Assembly (NCBI GenBank): GCA_013397435.1
Contig: VZRG01000434.1
Span: 368,223-432,222, forward strand
DNA: 64,000 bases
Direction of reading: 5' to 3'
Source: Erythrocercus mccallii
Taxonomy: Eukaryota; Chordata; Aves; Passeriformes; Dicruridae
The notes beneath the pieces were generated by a model. It did no database searches. It was not told where the DNA came from and saw only the letters and a program-made list of their open reading frames with translations. Position 1 is the stretch's first letter, and every line of letters begins with the position of its first letter. This document shows, one piece after another, positions 23,923-37,949 of the stretch. A program made the translations under genes and the position numbers.

Positions 23923-24303
23923 TGTGGCTTGTGGATTACACCCAATACATGTAATGATCCATCAGTTGTGGGCCTAGTATTTCTGAGTCTGGAAGGTTTT
24001 CAGACTGTCAGTGGCTGATTTTCTTCCCAAGGGAAGATGTCTTGGGAGAGTTTTCTTTCAAGGACAATTTATGTAAATAACCATTTTCTTTTCATAACAT
24101 TTTTAAGTTCTCATAACAACCCTCTCCCAGGTATTGTTTTTGTTACTTAACCAATGGAGAGAGGTGTCAATTCTATGGACCAATAATGCACCTTTTTAGC
24201 ACAGCATGTTATAAAAAGGCTGGATGAATTGTAAATAAAGCCTTCTGATCTTTCTTCTACCTTGAACTGGAGTCAAGCTCTTTATTCGTGTCCAACAGCG
24301 ACA
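23923..24303 (+). mobile_element. Probable solo LTR of an endogenous retrovirus
   Basis: The block has the parts of an LTR in order. There are CCAAT boxes (ACCAATGG at 24150, ACCAATAA at 24180), TATAAAAAGG at 24211, an AATAAA signal at 24234 and a T-rich end CTTTATTCGTGTCCAACAGC. It starts TGTGGCTTGTGG and ends CCAACAGCGACA, which are imperfect inverted ends (TG...CA). I find no primer-binding site, gag or pol after it, and no partner LTR, so it looks like a solo LTR. Target-site duplication is not clear, so the borders may shift by several bases. Confidence 0.6.
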
Positions 24304-27300
24304 ATCAGTCCTTCATATAATTTGCGTATATTAAATAATAAAAAATTTGACCTTCCAAACTTCTATGCAAAAGAGGAGGACTGACATTTTATTTACCTAC
24401 TGGTAAAAAGTCTGCAAAGAATTTTGTTTGAACTTGGAAGTTGTTGTTTAAGCATGGAAGCCTTTGACATTCTGAGAACGTTTCCTTTAGGTTCTTCTTT
24501 GTCCCATTTAGTCTTTTTTCTGATCAGTTTCCTCTCTTCCAAAATCTGTTATTTTCTTTTTGTGACCATTATCTTATTTTTTTTAATGGTAGTATTTAAT
24601 CACAAGAGAGAGCACAATGGTAATAAGCTCAGTTTAAAACCTACTCCAGTTATCACATGGACATCTTCTGATAAAGCAGCCACTTGACTTTCTTGTAGGC
24701 TAGTTCTGGAGTTGGTCTGAATGTGCCACAAGTACTGGCCACAATATGATTGTCTGACACATACCCCAGGAGTCACACAAGGACTTCCTGTGCTACAGCT
24801 ATGTTTAATTTTGAGAAAGAAGACTTTCTAAACTGAACAGGTTAAATCACTTAATCTCGAAGCAGGCTGTATGGAAAGGTGAAGAAATTAACATTCAGAG
24901 AAGTACAAGCTGCTGAGACGTCATTTTCTAAACCTTGACTGAGGTGTGCAGGAGGAAGGCCTGATGCAATGCTCCATTTTGTTCCTGATGAGGACCTCAT
25001 GGTGGAAAATGCACATCACATGAGCTGGAGTGAAGGTTCCCCTTCAGCACAAACAAGGTGGGGATATCCTTTCAGGCAAAGAGAAGTAAAGGAAGAAATT
25101 CTCTGTGAGGGAAATAAAACAGCTACAGTCAAGGTATATTTCAAGCTCAGTTTTGTCTTTGCTACAGAACCAAGATCATGCTGCTCCTGAGTACTGCTTG
25201 TGGGCTGCTATACATCCGTAAATTCATGTGGGTATGATGGACTTTGCCATACTGATATTGCTGATACTGACCTGTTAGTTCAAGAACAGGAGATCACTAT
25301 ATTCTTGGTAGTGTTTGTATTGACCATAAGCCTTTCTAGGATTGATTACCAATGCCAGGTGATGAGGATTGCTGCCTCTGGTCTGACATATGTGTATCCC
25401 TTCTTCTTTTCTCCCACACATGCATGATTGAGGCCATCTAACACTTAGCTTAGGGCTGCTGTGTACAGCAATAGCCCAGAAGCTGTCAGTGATTCCTTCC
25501 TATCACTGAGGAAGCTGAAATACAGAGGTGGCTCCTGGTTACACCCCTGTAGCTTAAGCAGAGCTTTCATGAAAATGACTGTGATGCATGGGATGAAAGA
25601 TGTTCAGTAGACTAAAATTATTCAGCTACATATTTTCTGCCAAGTAGACCCTGAAAGTTCTGGGAGAAATGCCAAAGTGATGCTGGCAGATGAATGCTTC
25701 TGAGCCATCACATCCTTGACTGCAGGAAGAGAGAAATGTTCAATCAGGATTTTTTAAGGTTACCCTCGCTTTGTTTTGCTTTTTTTTGTATGGAGTCATG
25801 TTAAATACCAGCTAAAAAATGTATACTTATTTGATGATGCCCTTCTCATGGAAAACCATAAGTTAGATATAGATTTTTGCTATGCAGTTTCCAGAGATTC
25901 AACTTTATTTTATAGTTACCTCTACCTATGCATTTTCCTGGGTTTTCTGGGTTTGCATTATTTTTCTAATTCACTGCGTACAGCACATTGAAAATTCTTA
26001 GTAATCTTGCAAACACAATCAGCCTGATATTCAAATTCCTTATATTATGTGCTCATTTCATGGAAGGTCTAACTTCACTCTCCCTTAGTATAAACAGCTG
26101 GGAAAGATTTAAGTCAGATCTCTAAAACCTCCTTCTTGAACATTTTTTAAACAGAATTCTGCACTACATCTCGTTTTGTATTTTGGACTTTTTAACCTGT
26201 GCCTAAAGGCAGTGGCTATTGACATTTCTGCCATAGCGGCTCATTCATACCAAACTTGCCCCTGAAATATAGCTTGTTTAGTTCACTGAACTACTTTTCT
26301 TTATCTGAATAAAAATTTAAAAATTACTGCCACAGCTATATCATGATTGTTTTAATTAAATTCTTTGTTCCTGCTAATTTTCATGAGGTTGAAATGTTTC
26401 TAGATAATTTGTATGTATGTTTATGAAGCCCTTTTCAGCATCTTAAGTCCCTACTATTATTTAACAATATAAGTATTACTACAGTTCTAGGGCTTTCTTT
26501 TCTGTTTAGCACAACCAGTGTGGAAAAATTTTCATTTTCCTTCTGACATTTTTTCTCACACTGTAAGGAAGATATCTTTCTATTTTGCTTCAATCATACA
26601 CCAGTTGATACTTCTGATGCTCTCTTTCATGCCTTATTTTTAGTAATTGTGATTGTGCCTTCAATGGAACAGTCATTTCACATTAGCATCTTGTACTCTG
26701 GAAGGATTTTGTAGTGATGTAGAAAAACAGTCTAGAAGCCTTTAAAGAAAGATTGTCCAAAATATTTTTTTAATTAATTTTGAAATATTTTCTAATTTTT
26801 TACTCCTGTGAGAACTAAAGTAGCTAAATCCAGTATATACAAAAATAATAAGCATTTTTAATTTGTATTATATTAAGATGTGAACAGAGGGAACAACGGA
26901 GCTGTACACATAAGTGTTCAGGAGGTGCTGGATACATAAGGATCCGTCCACCTGTAGCAATAAATGTCCCATTTAATCTGCACAGTGCTGGATTTAAAGA
27001 CAAGGTTAAGAATTCTGGGTTAAAAAGGATATTAACAGCTCTGAACAGGTATATCTTTGTCCAGGGTTTGCAGATTTACTTGATTATGCTGCATAAGATA
27101 ATTTGTTCAGGGCAACAGGCATGTGCAAAGAGCCTCTCTAAACCAGAAAAGACAGAAATACTCCTGTAATCAATAACTGATGTAATTAGCTTTCTTACTA
27201 GTGGAAATAGCCAACAAAGTGCCAAGGAAGCCGTGAAGTGTCTCAATAAATATAATAAAAGTATGAATATGTACAAAAATCTACTGTGACACATAAACTT

Positions 27301-30300
27301 CAAATGCAGCTGAAGAAAAATAACAAGGAAAAAAAAAGCAAAACCACACATAAAGGGATCTTTTGCTTTATGTGCTTAGACTGAAGGTAGATTAAATGTG
27401 GTGTCATCTGGACCTGCAACATCATGCATACCAGAACTAATATTATGTGGAAGTTGTTCAGAGAAATGTAATTCAGATTCAATGTTATTTTAGGCAGTGT
27501 TAACACTGCCCTGACTCACAACAGAGAGAAAATTAATTTGGTCTGGATTCCATTATTCTCCCTGAGAATATATCTTAGTTGAAATATATTTTTTGATCAA
27601 ATTCAGATTCTGATTTTCAGATGCTACTTTATAGTCAGATTTACAGATTTGCAGTCCTAGTTTGCCTTCTATTTTTAGCAAAACTAGGGCTTTGCAGGGG
27701 CTAAGCTAAAGCTTGGGGGCTTTCCAAAGTTGCAAAACAAAAACAACAGTACCTTTTGTTTCTGTTCAGTCTGCTGCTTTTTCCATCTGCTGGAGCATTT
27801 ACCATCTCATAAGAGCTTGTAGCCCAATCTTTGGATTTGATGTTTACCTTCCTGTTTCCTGCATAACTACTTTGCCTTTCTGGAGTAATGCAGTTTTATG
27901 TCCTACTGCTATATTTTCTTTAGATCATTGTTTCCTAAAGTTACTGAAGCACTGAAAATGCCCACAAGGACAGATTTCATTAAAGAGCAGTACATGGGTT
28001 TAATTGTAACTAAAATAAGACAAATAGACACTTCTTTTGTCATCTCTATGCAGTAGTCATTTCTCCAAATGCCTTGGGCATCTTGGAATGTCGTCTTATT
28101 AAACTTGACTCAACAAAGAATTCTAGGGCACTGTTTTGCAAAGTATGTTTTATTAGTGAAATGGCATCAAGAACCATAAAGGTTCCCAACTTTGTCCACT
28201 AAAATAAACAGAATTTACAGGCTCTTCAGTACTGAAAATTTCCTATTTTCAAAAGGAGTTTCCTATGACTAGGATTGGATAGAGTAGTGATACATGGATA
28301 GGGATAGTTCAATAGCATTTCTGTTTTCTCATTCCATGATCTCAGAACCACTATTTGGGTGTGCTCTCTCCTTGTTCTTCTCCTTTGTGTACAGCTCTCC
28401 TTGTCCTTCAACATCTCTCCTTCAAGTATCTACATTGGATCAGAGAAGTCAACCAGACAAATCACAGCCATTTGCTATTCCATGGTGAACGCTTTTGAGC
28501 TGGAAGCATAAAATACCTCAAGGTATTCACAGCCCAGGCCAACAAGAAAAATTGGTCATAGTCCCCATGGTTTCTAGGGCTTAATGTCCTGGCACACTTC
28601 CAGCATGTGTGGGATTTTACAAATGTATTTAAGGAACAGCTTTCAGCCAAAGGTTATGAAGTAAGAGGGTCCTGTAACTTCTCTGCTGCCGTAGTGTGTC
28701 TGAACAGAGCATCACCACAGCCAGCTGGCCATAGCCAAGACAGGTAGATGGAATGAATATAGCAACACTGCCATGAACTGCAGTGATGAACACAGGTCAG
28801 AGGCATAGAAGGCCCTATATTGCACATGGAACCAGGCCACTTTGTAAATTAAAAACAAATTAAAAAGTGGGGATTTTCTAATCTTCAAATTATTTATGTG
28901 ATTATATGCATTCACTAATTATCACATGGCTGATGGCAGGGCACTAGGATGGAGTAGGGAGTTTTTAAAGTAACAATATCTTAAAATAATAATAATCTGT
29001 ATTTTAAGTAATAAAAATTAATCTTTATGTTAAATAATAATCTTTTAAAAATCAAAACTAACCAAGTTTTTTCCCTTGTTGCCAAGTAATTGTAAGTAGG
29101 ACATTAGTAACTTGCTATTTGTTTACAACAGTAGTCTGATAGAAAGATAACTTTTAGCTCAACTGAGAGAATACAAAAACCTCCCAAGAACAATCCTTAA
29201 ATAAAGTCTGTTCATACAATGGTATGACATTAGCTAAGTAATTCATGTCCTGCCAGTGTACTACCTTAACCTGTTTTTCACTTGTCACAGGTAGTAAAAA
29301 AGGTCTTTGTCTTGTGCAAATAAAAAGACATTTGAGCATTTCCAAGTAAAACTTTGAGAGAAAAAATATTTGCTTAAGACAAACAACTGTTTCATGACAG
29401 ACCTATTTTGGGTGAAAAGAATGTAAAAATCTAAGCAATGTGTCTCTGGTATATAAATAAATGCCCTGTAATTGTCTTTGCTAAAAGTGGAGGTAATGGT
29501 GTTGAAACAATAGACTCCATTGAAAAAATGAAATCCTGTAAAGTGATAAATGTGTAAGGTCAGCTGAACTATCTGAAGGTAAATCACTTTTCTTTCCTTA
29601 GTTACTGACATCTTTAATCTAAGAAAGAAGATGTTCAGAAATTAACTCTGTGTGTTCCACAGAGGTAGGAAAAGACCTATAACAGGTATAGGATCACACC
29701 TGCCACTTCACTTAGCAGGAACCCCTCCATTACCCTGCCTCCTCCCTGGATTAGACAATTCCTAGCACAAAAATCTCCAAACTGTGTTCAGACATGCTCA
29801 CCTCTTGCTAAGACTGTGTCACACAGATTGCTCGCAAGACTGATGAGGCCAATGCATTTCTGGCCAGCCTGTGGCCAAGGGGCTAATGCTTCACATTCCT
29901 TCTAAGGGGTTGGGGTCCTTTAAACAGGTAATGGGCAAAACTCCCCTTGTATACACAAAGAATTGCCATATCAGTGGGCCCAAATCATACTTGGAAGTTC
30001 CATCTGGAGAGGAGAGGGCTGACCAGGAGGTAGTTACAGTTTAGGGGTGCTTTGACTACTTGTACAGCTCATACAGATTTGCCATAACAGGCAACAGTGG
30101 CCAGTAGCCTCCAATGGGCTACAGGTATCAGGTAACACCACCACGAGTGGAGCACAGATTTAGCACTGCAAAAACTAGTATCTTATTTCATACCAGTTTA
30201 CACAATGTATTCATGCCATACTTCCTCCATTTCTCAGTTTCCATTGTACCTTCTAGCCATTCCTAATTCTGATCTCTCTCAGCTCCCTCCAACTTTATAT

Positions 30301-30413
30301 GTACTTTACGTATATACAATACAACATGTGTTATATTGTATTTATGTCTGATACCTACATAGCTATACAGCACTGCTGCTATCCCAGGCAGCAGCAATAT
30401 CCTACTGTAAGGA

Positions 30414-30438
30414 ATTCTCCTCTCAATGAGAGGAGAAT
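30414..30438. repeat. Perfect hairpin, 11-bp arms and 3-base loop
   Basis: ATTCTCCTCTC, AAT, GAGAGGAGAAT. Every arm base pairs. Loop of three bases only. Confidence 0.85.
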
Positions 30439-30744
30439 GCACTTAAGTTAGTAGCTTAAGGATCCTTACTACACGTGTAGAAAGAATGCATTTGTGATGG
30501 GAACATGAACCTCTGCACCAACAACTGGGTACAAGCATACAGGGCTTAGTTTGAGAAGGTTTTGACTCTGTCTCTGTGCTCATATTCTCTTTCCTTTGAA
30601 GGCATGAGAATTTTTCCATTAGAGCTTACTTTCTGAAGTTATTTTGGGAATAACCCCACAAGAAACTGAACAATAAATACATAAACATTGGAAGAATAAA
30701 GAAAAAGCTGTTAATGCCAAGCATGTAGGAACTTACATCCATGG

Positions 30745-30783
30745 CAAAAAGAAAAAAAAAAAGAAAAAAAAAAAGAAAAGAAA
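30745..30783. repeat. (A)nG low-complexity tract
   Basis: Runs of 5-12 A separated by single G. No attached retroposon body is visible. Confidence 0.85.
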
Positions 30784-33149
30784 CCTCCCAAAAACTAGAA
30801 AGAAAAAACATTATGTTCTGATATTTCCCATATTTGATGTCTTACTTCTTATGCAATGCATTTTCATCTCTGGTGTTTCCATTAGAAATATGATTCTCCT
30901 ACCCTGCCTCCTGCTCAGCTGGTATTTTGGTCATGACAGTTTTTCATCTTTAAGATTGTATTTTAAGATTTGTATTTTATAAGACCAGAGATTTATGAAG
31001 TCCCATGACTTTTCTCTGAAAATGACAACATAAACGATATTATAAAAAGTACAAGCAATTGTTACAGGCAAAAAAAGAGTTTTCTTTCTTACTTTCAGCA
31101 TCTGTCAACTACAAAAGAAAAACCCGAAGGGATGCTCTTTATTTAAAATGATCTCTATTATTATTATCATAAGACAGTCAGAATAACTTTAACCTTTACA
31201 GGTCTATCCCTTTGTGATATACTCTTAGCTGCTGGTAACAGCAATGTTGTATTGTATTAAGGAGTTTCACAGATTTTTCTATTTTAGCTCATCACATTTT
31301 CTGATATTCAAGTTCAGTATACATTCTTATGCTTGTCTGTGAGTTTATGTTATTTGTGTTTCTCTGTTCTGAAAATATTTATTGCCCCTCACTCATCTCT
31401 ACATTAAAAAGCCCCACTTATACAATACCTCCTTGCATAAAATTCTCAAGGGAATTTCTAATTTGTTTCATCATCTGTTTTTGAAATAATTTTGTTTGCA
31501 TTTTTTTGAGATGGAGAGAACAAAGTAAAACACAATAAAAATATAACTCTGATTTAAATAATGCTTGGATATTGTCAGAGTTATTTTCAGTGTTGGTTAC
31601 AGACACCTTTCTTGATAAAGATCTTTTTATGTAGATGCTTCCTAAGTGTAGGAGCATTTAGGGACCATGAGCATTTTTGACCCTTTATTGCAGTTGAGGC
31701 AGAGAAAGTATTCCTAACACGTTCCTGAGAAGTATCTCTTTGTGTGCCTAAGGGTGAATATGTATTATTTTAGCAATTCCATGATTTATTTTAAAACTCT
31801 CTGAATGTACCGTTTAACCTGAGGACTTATCCTTTACCTCATCCTGTTGTTTCAACAACTCTCCCTCTGATTCCTCGATCTCCAGGCTGGAGGTAGAAAT
31901 GGTGTATAGGGCTATTTTGGCATTTTCTTACTGTTTCTACCCTCTTCTCATATCTTCATATTTTTAACAAAGAACATTTATATATTTTTATTAAAAAGTA
32001 ACATATGCAAAAATGTTGTTAAAATTGAAAGCTAACAAATAGTTGAAATGCTTTATTTTTTCACCCAAAGACTGAAAGCTGAAGGTAAGGTGGTATTTCT
32101 ATGAGAAAGGAAAAGGACATCATTTTTGTATCTTTGTAAAAAAATACTTCAATTGCCATAACATCATTCCTTAGACTAAAAATCTATGTAGTTGTTCTAA
32201 GTATTTAATAGTAATGTTTTGACACAGAGAAAATAAAATCCCATTACCTCTATTTTGTGCTGACTTGGATTCATCTATTATTAGGACAGGGATGGGTGAC
32301 AGGAGATGACTACTCTTTCCTTGCAGAAAGGGAAAGACAGAGGTGTTAGCACAGCTGCTGCTTGTGCTTGTGGCCCTTGTCTGACCCCCTTTCCCTGGCC
32401 ACCTGCCCTCTCTCTCTCCCTTCACACCCTCTAGCACCAAGGCTCCCCCTGGGGTCTTCTGCACTTGGTGGAAAGCTGAAAAAAGCTGTGCTTGGCAGAA
32501 ACCCCTGCAAGCTACCAGTGCCCATATTGCTCTGAAGGTGGGGGCAGAAGCACCTCTTCCTAATAAAGCCAAGTAAACTAAGCCATAAATAAATGAATAA
32601 ATAAATTATTGAGAAGCTGAATAAACAAAACAGCAATATAAGTACCCTATTTAAACCGAGGTATTCTGTTAAAAAGGAATAGTGTTTTAAGGAAAGCAGA
32701 AATCACTGGCATTTCTGAGCTTGCAAGCTGAGAGCTGCAAGCAAACTGCCTCTGTCATCATTTGAAAACATAATGCTGATAGATCTCTGACTTGGCAGTA
32801 GCACTAAATAGGATTAACCACTCTGGCATCTCAGGTTTCATTGCACTGAAATGGAAATAAGTGCTGTTCACACAAAGAATAGCATTTGTCATATTATTCA
32901 TGCCTGTGGTGGCCTCTCAGGGTGTACATGGTTGGTCACATCAAGCCAAACAATGCATGACTTGAAACTAAACTTTCAAGAGTGCTTTAATGGTATTATT
33001 ATCAGCTAATTCTTTTGGGTTTAGGGTACTAATTGAAAGAGATAGCAACCTGGCTCAAAAATCCTGATACTCTTGGCTTCAAAGAAAGCACCTTTTTTGG
33101 TTTTATTCTTATGTAGCACATTTATTTAGCAGTAAGCCCTTTGCCCACC

Positions 33150-33530
33150 CCATGGCACTCCCTATCACCTCCATTTCTCCCAGGGCATGCTCAGCACAGG
33201 GTGTAGCCCAAACAGGATTTACACACCCATCACTCAGAGACCTGATTCATTTGATTGTGGATTTTACATCCTGTTGCCAACCAAAGCAGCTTCTTTCTGT
33301 GGCTCCAGCAGGTCACAGCTGCCACCCTGCCCCAATGGCAGCCCAAGTGGTGGCCAGCCTGTGCTAAATCCAGCTGATGGCCCACACCCTCCCCTCACTT
33401 GCCAGCTGGGCTCCTCCTTGCTACCTTGCTTGCTCCTGACCTCCTTCAGCCTGTCCCACCATCCGCAGAGCCAAGGGGCCACAGGAGGCTGCCGGCATGT
33501 GCCGGCAGGGAACTGTCAACTGTAACAGGC
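33150..33530. other. Isolated GC-rich block, no gene recognised
   Basis: GC-rich island in AT-rich surroundings, with CTGCC/GCCAGC words and GCCGGCATGTGCCGGC near 33490. Open frames occur in three phases on the plus strand and one on the minus, so composition explains them. No splice pattern stands out. Confidence 0.4.
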
Positions 33531-36500
33531 AAATCCCATGACAGAAATGCTCAGTTCAGTAGCATCACAGAAATTGGACTGGATTTGGAAGTTGTGGGAC
33601 CATGAGATCCAAAGGCTACATTTGAGAGAAAATCACCCCTTACGTGTATGTGTATGACTGCCAGATTGCCTAAAAATACTGGGAGACAACAGTGCATTTG
33701 CTTAAATTTTTCATTTTCTCAAAGCTTTCCCACAGCCAGAAGAGCTGGAGTGTTTTTTTCACGTGGGACTGAGTTGGGCAGCGATGCCCCCAGACAGCTG
33801 GATAAGCCTCAGCAGCAGGGAGATGGCAGGCTTTGCAGCAGCTGCTGAATTCAAGGGTAGGGATTATTAGCACTTCATCTTGTTTGCTCTCTTAGTGATG
33901 AGGGTGCTCTATTTTAATTGAATTATTGAATTTCCTTTCCACTTCCAAAGAGCATCCAAAGGAGAAATGTCAGCACATTAAAGGAGACTTTGCTTTTGTT
34001 TGCCAAAATATGAACCTGGAGTCAGAATAGTTCCTCTCTGGTAATTATAAAAGCTCAAACATTTATTACTCTCCTGTTAGATGACACTTGTAGTACACCT
34101 TGGAGAAATTAATTCTTACCTAGACATGCAGAGAAACCACTGGCATTAAAAGAAAATGGGTAAGTTATGCCACCTTCTATCCTGTTTTGTGCAGTGTGTC
34201 AAATGAATGACAATAATTAATCATTAATTTTTACAATTGCAAAATGAATTAGAATTTGGGTCAAGTGCATTGCTAAAATATTTGTTGACATATCAGGATT
34301 GGTGGCAGGATGTTTATTAGATCTTATGCATTTGCATACAGACCACTGATCTGGATTATTATGACCCAGGAGCAATAGTTTTGTTTCCTGGTGCTGTTGC
34401 TTTGTCCCATGTCTAAATCCGTTTCATAAAACGTTTTCTTCTGTTTTATGAATTTCTTTTAGCCTAGCTGGAAAGATTCCTACTACATTTACACAAGTAG
34501 TCTGGATTCACTGAAATTGTCTCCAGTAAAGGGATTATTTTTCTGCCTTTCCTGGATTAAAAAAACTCACACCTCAAAACAATGTTGTATTTTAACTCTC
34601 AAAATGAGAGTTAGAACTAGAAGTACTGAAAACGTTTGATGCACATAATTTGAATACAAACACAATGCAATTTATGTCAAAGAAAAGAAAGGGTCACAAT
34701 GAGGTATTTAGAAATACTGAAACAAATAATTTCCATATAAAAACCAGTTTTACTTTGTCAGTTTATGAACATGTTCAGGATTTTTATACTTCAGCTCTAG
34801 AAGAAACAACTGTTTAACATTTTGTCTTTTTTGGTGTTACTAATCTATTATATGTTTTTGTCCATAAGATTTTGGGAGTAAACTTTTTTTGGTTGTTGTT
34901 TTTTGTCATTGTGCAGAAAGTAATCACTTAAAATAATAATTTAAAAAAATCTGTTTTCCCTTGCTGGGGCAATTTTAACCACTATTCATGCAGTGGTAAA
35001 AGATTAGCCGTAGCTAAAGTCTATCTTACATGAAATTGGTTTCTCACTGCTTTTTCCTTTAAAATCAATTTTTAACTAATACAGCCAAATATTTTAACAG
35101 GTTGTGTGGTGAATATTCTGTTCCCACTTACTTCTGTAAGCTTCCTGTACCTCAGAGAAGTTATTTTCAGGTTTGCAGCTATGCAAATGAAAGTAACATG
35201 ACTCTTTTTCTTTCAGAGTTACCAGTTCCTACATGCATATCTAAACACCTTATGCATATACTGTAATATTATAGCATTAAATTAAACTGCTTTTGAATGC
35301 CTGAATGTTTTTACTTACTCTAGTCACAGTGAGTGTTCTTTACACTTGTCATCTGAAATTATTCCTGCTCTTAATCTACACAGTTTAAAAATTGTGAAAG
35401 AGGTGATGGCATATTCTATAAGCCAGCAGAGAAGGAAAAGACACATTAAAGAAGATGTTATTAAAAGCATATGTCATTGTCACACTTCAGGCCCTGTAGG
35501 ACTTCTGAGGCTGTTCTGGAAAAGACAAACTTCATTCTTGAGAAAGAACAAAATGTTAATTTGCTGTCAGATAAAAATCTACAGTATCTGTTGAATTCAC
35601 GTAACTGAACACTAAGGCAGACCTCTTTAGGTCAAAACTGCAGCTTTCTTCAGCTAGTGAAACTGCACATCCTCTCAGATATCTGTGATATATGTAGTCA
35701 CATAATCATATTGTGACAGCTTGAAAGGAGGAGGACTCAGAAAATAGAAAAGCAGTTTAAAATTCTTATCGAAACAATTTATTTTTGGAAGACAGTGGCA
35801 TGCATTTTGCAGAAAAAATAAAATCCTTTCCCTGAGGAAGCTGATATTTTCCAATGGCCTTAAAGAAATCTTACATTCATTAAATCATGCTGGGACCATG
35901 GAAGGTGGCTGAGTCCACTCTCTGCCTAAGGGCCACTCTACCTGTGCCAGCTCTGAACGGTGGTGCAAGCTCATCTTGGAGAGTTTGAGGTTGGTGGCTG
36001 CACAAACTCCCAGCCAATCTTCTTCCTATCGTTATATTTGTTTTGTTTTTTAATCTTCTTGCTTCGTTTTAAACCTTGATCCATCCACTATGGAACTGGA
36101 GAGTGAATTCCTCCTTTACAGCATCTCATACGCATTCATATCAGTACTGCATAGATATGCATGTTTCTCCTCCTTCTGCTTTATCCCTTCCACCTAAATT
36201 CCACGTTGTGGGTTTTTAAAAAAATTTTCTTCTAAGTCATGTTTTATAGATACCTGATCATTCAGATTGTTCTTTTCTGCTCTTTCTATGGGCTACATAT
36301 TTACTGAAGCCAAACAGACCATGGCTACTAAGTTTTCCTAGGGCCATGCAAACAAGGCTGATTCATAAAGAGTCCATCCTTCTTTTTCTGTATTGTTTTA
36401 TGTGGTTTAACTTTCTCATTGCAGCTCTAGTGACAATATCCCCTTTATATAGATTGTGATTCACACAAAACCAGAACTTTTTCTTTTTTTTTTTGTCACA

Positions 36501-36539
36501 TAATTGAAGCTTTTTTCCCTGCAGAACACCCAGTAGTTT

Positions 36540-37660
36540 TCCTTTTCCTGTTTGTATAGCTGATCGCATCTGCCGCTGCCCAGTAGCAGGCACTTATCCC
36601 TGTTGAATAGAACCTTCCTTTTTCCAAACCAAACCACCAGTGTGCGAAAATCCTTCTAAACCCAGCATCTGTCCTCCAACATTCTAAAGACTCTCAGTTT
36701 GGTATAATCTCCAGTAATGTAAACATGTTTTCTGAACCATCGCTGAGCTCATTAACATCCTTCTGACAACGAGCCGCTTGTATGAGCTCCCTAAATAACT
36801 TCTTCTACATTGTTTTCCTTGTTTGCTGAAAGAATATCATATGAAACCATGTCAAAAATCTTATTTAAGTGACATCCAACATGACCTTCAATGTTTCTCC
36901 TCTGCTGATGATTCCTCTTACTTTGTTGCAGAAGAGATTAGATTTGACATCCTTTGTTCTTGACAAAGCTGTGTTGGCTGTTACTTGTTGTGTTACAACT
37001 GCTTAAAGATAGCTTGTTTACTTGCTCCAGTATCTTTTCTGTGTACTGAGGTCAAACAGATTGGTATCTAATATCCTCTTTCCTTCTTTTTCAACAATAC
37101 AGTTTCTCTCCTTCTGTCCTGTAATATTCCTTCATTGTAAATTATCAATGATAACCATTAGTTTTCATCATCCAGTCCTTTAAATTCAGGTGATGGAAAA
37201 GCAGCAAATTGTGTTTGAATAATTTTTCACTTAGTCCTTTGATTATCCTGTCTGCTTTCCCAATTATCAATAATGACTTATATATATATTATATATATAT
37301 ATAAAAGCAAAAGTTAGATGCAAAAATATTAAAAAGCTTGACTTTCTCAGTGCTATTAAAAACTTACCAGTTCTGCTTGATATGGGGATAATAACTTGCT
37401 TGATTCTTTTCCATGTCTGGTAATGTACCTAAAATTATTTCATGTTACCCCAAATATCCCTTGCTAGTTGTGCCTCATTTTCTGCTGCCTTTTCTTACTT
37501 TATCCCTGCATGATCAGGCTGCGCTTTTGTAGCTTCTCCAAGTAATCTGACCCAACTTCTCTTTTCTGTATGCTTCATTCCTATCTGATACTCACGAGGA
37601 GCTTGTGACAGCCAGGCTGATATTTTATTATTCTTGTTGCATTTTCAGCATGGATATTTC
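36540..37660 (-). mobile_element. Ancient CR1/L3-like LINE relic, antisense
   Basis: Read in reverse complement, the order of segments follows a CR1-type reverse transcriptase. The stretch 'ctcagtttggtataatctccagtaa' (36697) corresponds to the FADDTKL region, 'gaaaccatgtcaaaaatcttatttaagt' (36843) to the KAFDT region, and 'gttcttgacaaagctgtgttggctgttactt' (36955) to the strand before it; 'cccttgctagttgtgcctcattttctgctgcctt' (37457) fits further upstream. It is much more diverged than the other copies, so it is older. An AT run at 37279 interrupts it. Exact borders are uncertain. Confidence 0.55.
37279..37304. repeat. (AT)n microsatellite
   Basis: TATATATATATTATATATAT run interrupting the old antisense LINE relic. 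Confidence 0.85.
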
Positions 37661-37884
37661 ATTTACTTATACTCTTTGTGTTGTTTCTTTGGGGAAGTGA
37701 CAATTCTTAAACTTTTTTTGTTGGCTGCATCAACCTCCCAGAACATCATGTTGACCACTTGGCATGGGAACCCATGATTCATGGGAACCTACCTCCATAA
37801 AACATATTTTTGGTGTGCTTTAATGTTGTTACTTTTTTCTAAAATCACAGAATCTCCCTGCAAAAAACTGTGAAGCCATAAATT

Positions 37885-37910
37885 TATATCTGTATACATA
37901 TACAGATATA
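37885..37910. repeat. Perfect inverted repeat, 12-bp arms
   Basis: TATATCTGTATA, two bases CA, then TATACAGATATA. The arms pair completely. It is followed by TATGTATACATACATAC, so it belongs to a degenerate AT/GTAC microsatellite able to form a cruciform. Confidence 0.85.
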
Positions 37911-37949
37911 TGTATACATACATACTTATATATACGTGCAGACACATGT

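Larger units (their letters stand above)
24310..36530. other. Long AT-rich stretch, no gene seen
   Basis: Twelve kilobases with no supported exon. It holds the simple repeats and hairpins listed separately and a GC-richer spot at 32360-32570 with a minus open frame (32171-32572) that lacks splice context. A stretch at 28480-28800 and one at 29640-30130 are less AT-rich and may be old inserted elements that I cannot name. Confidence 0.5.

Noticed and set aside
24969..25190. 73-codon plus frame with donor-like end (GTCAAG/gtatat)
   Set aside because: No convincing acceptor and no partner exon nearby.
25500..25560. MIR-like words (cactgaggaagctgaaatacagagg)
   Set aside because: Too short and diverged to separate from chance; no flanking SINE structure.
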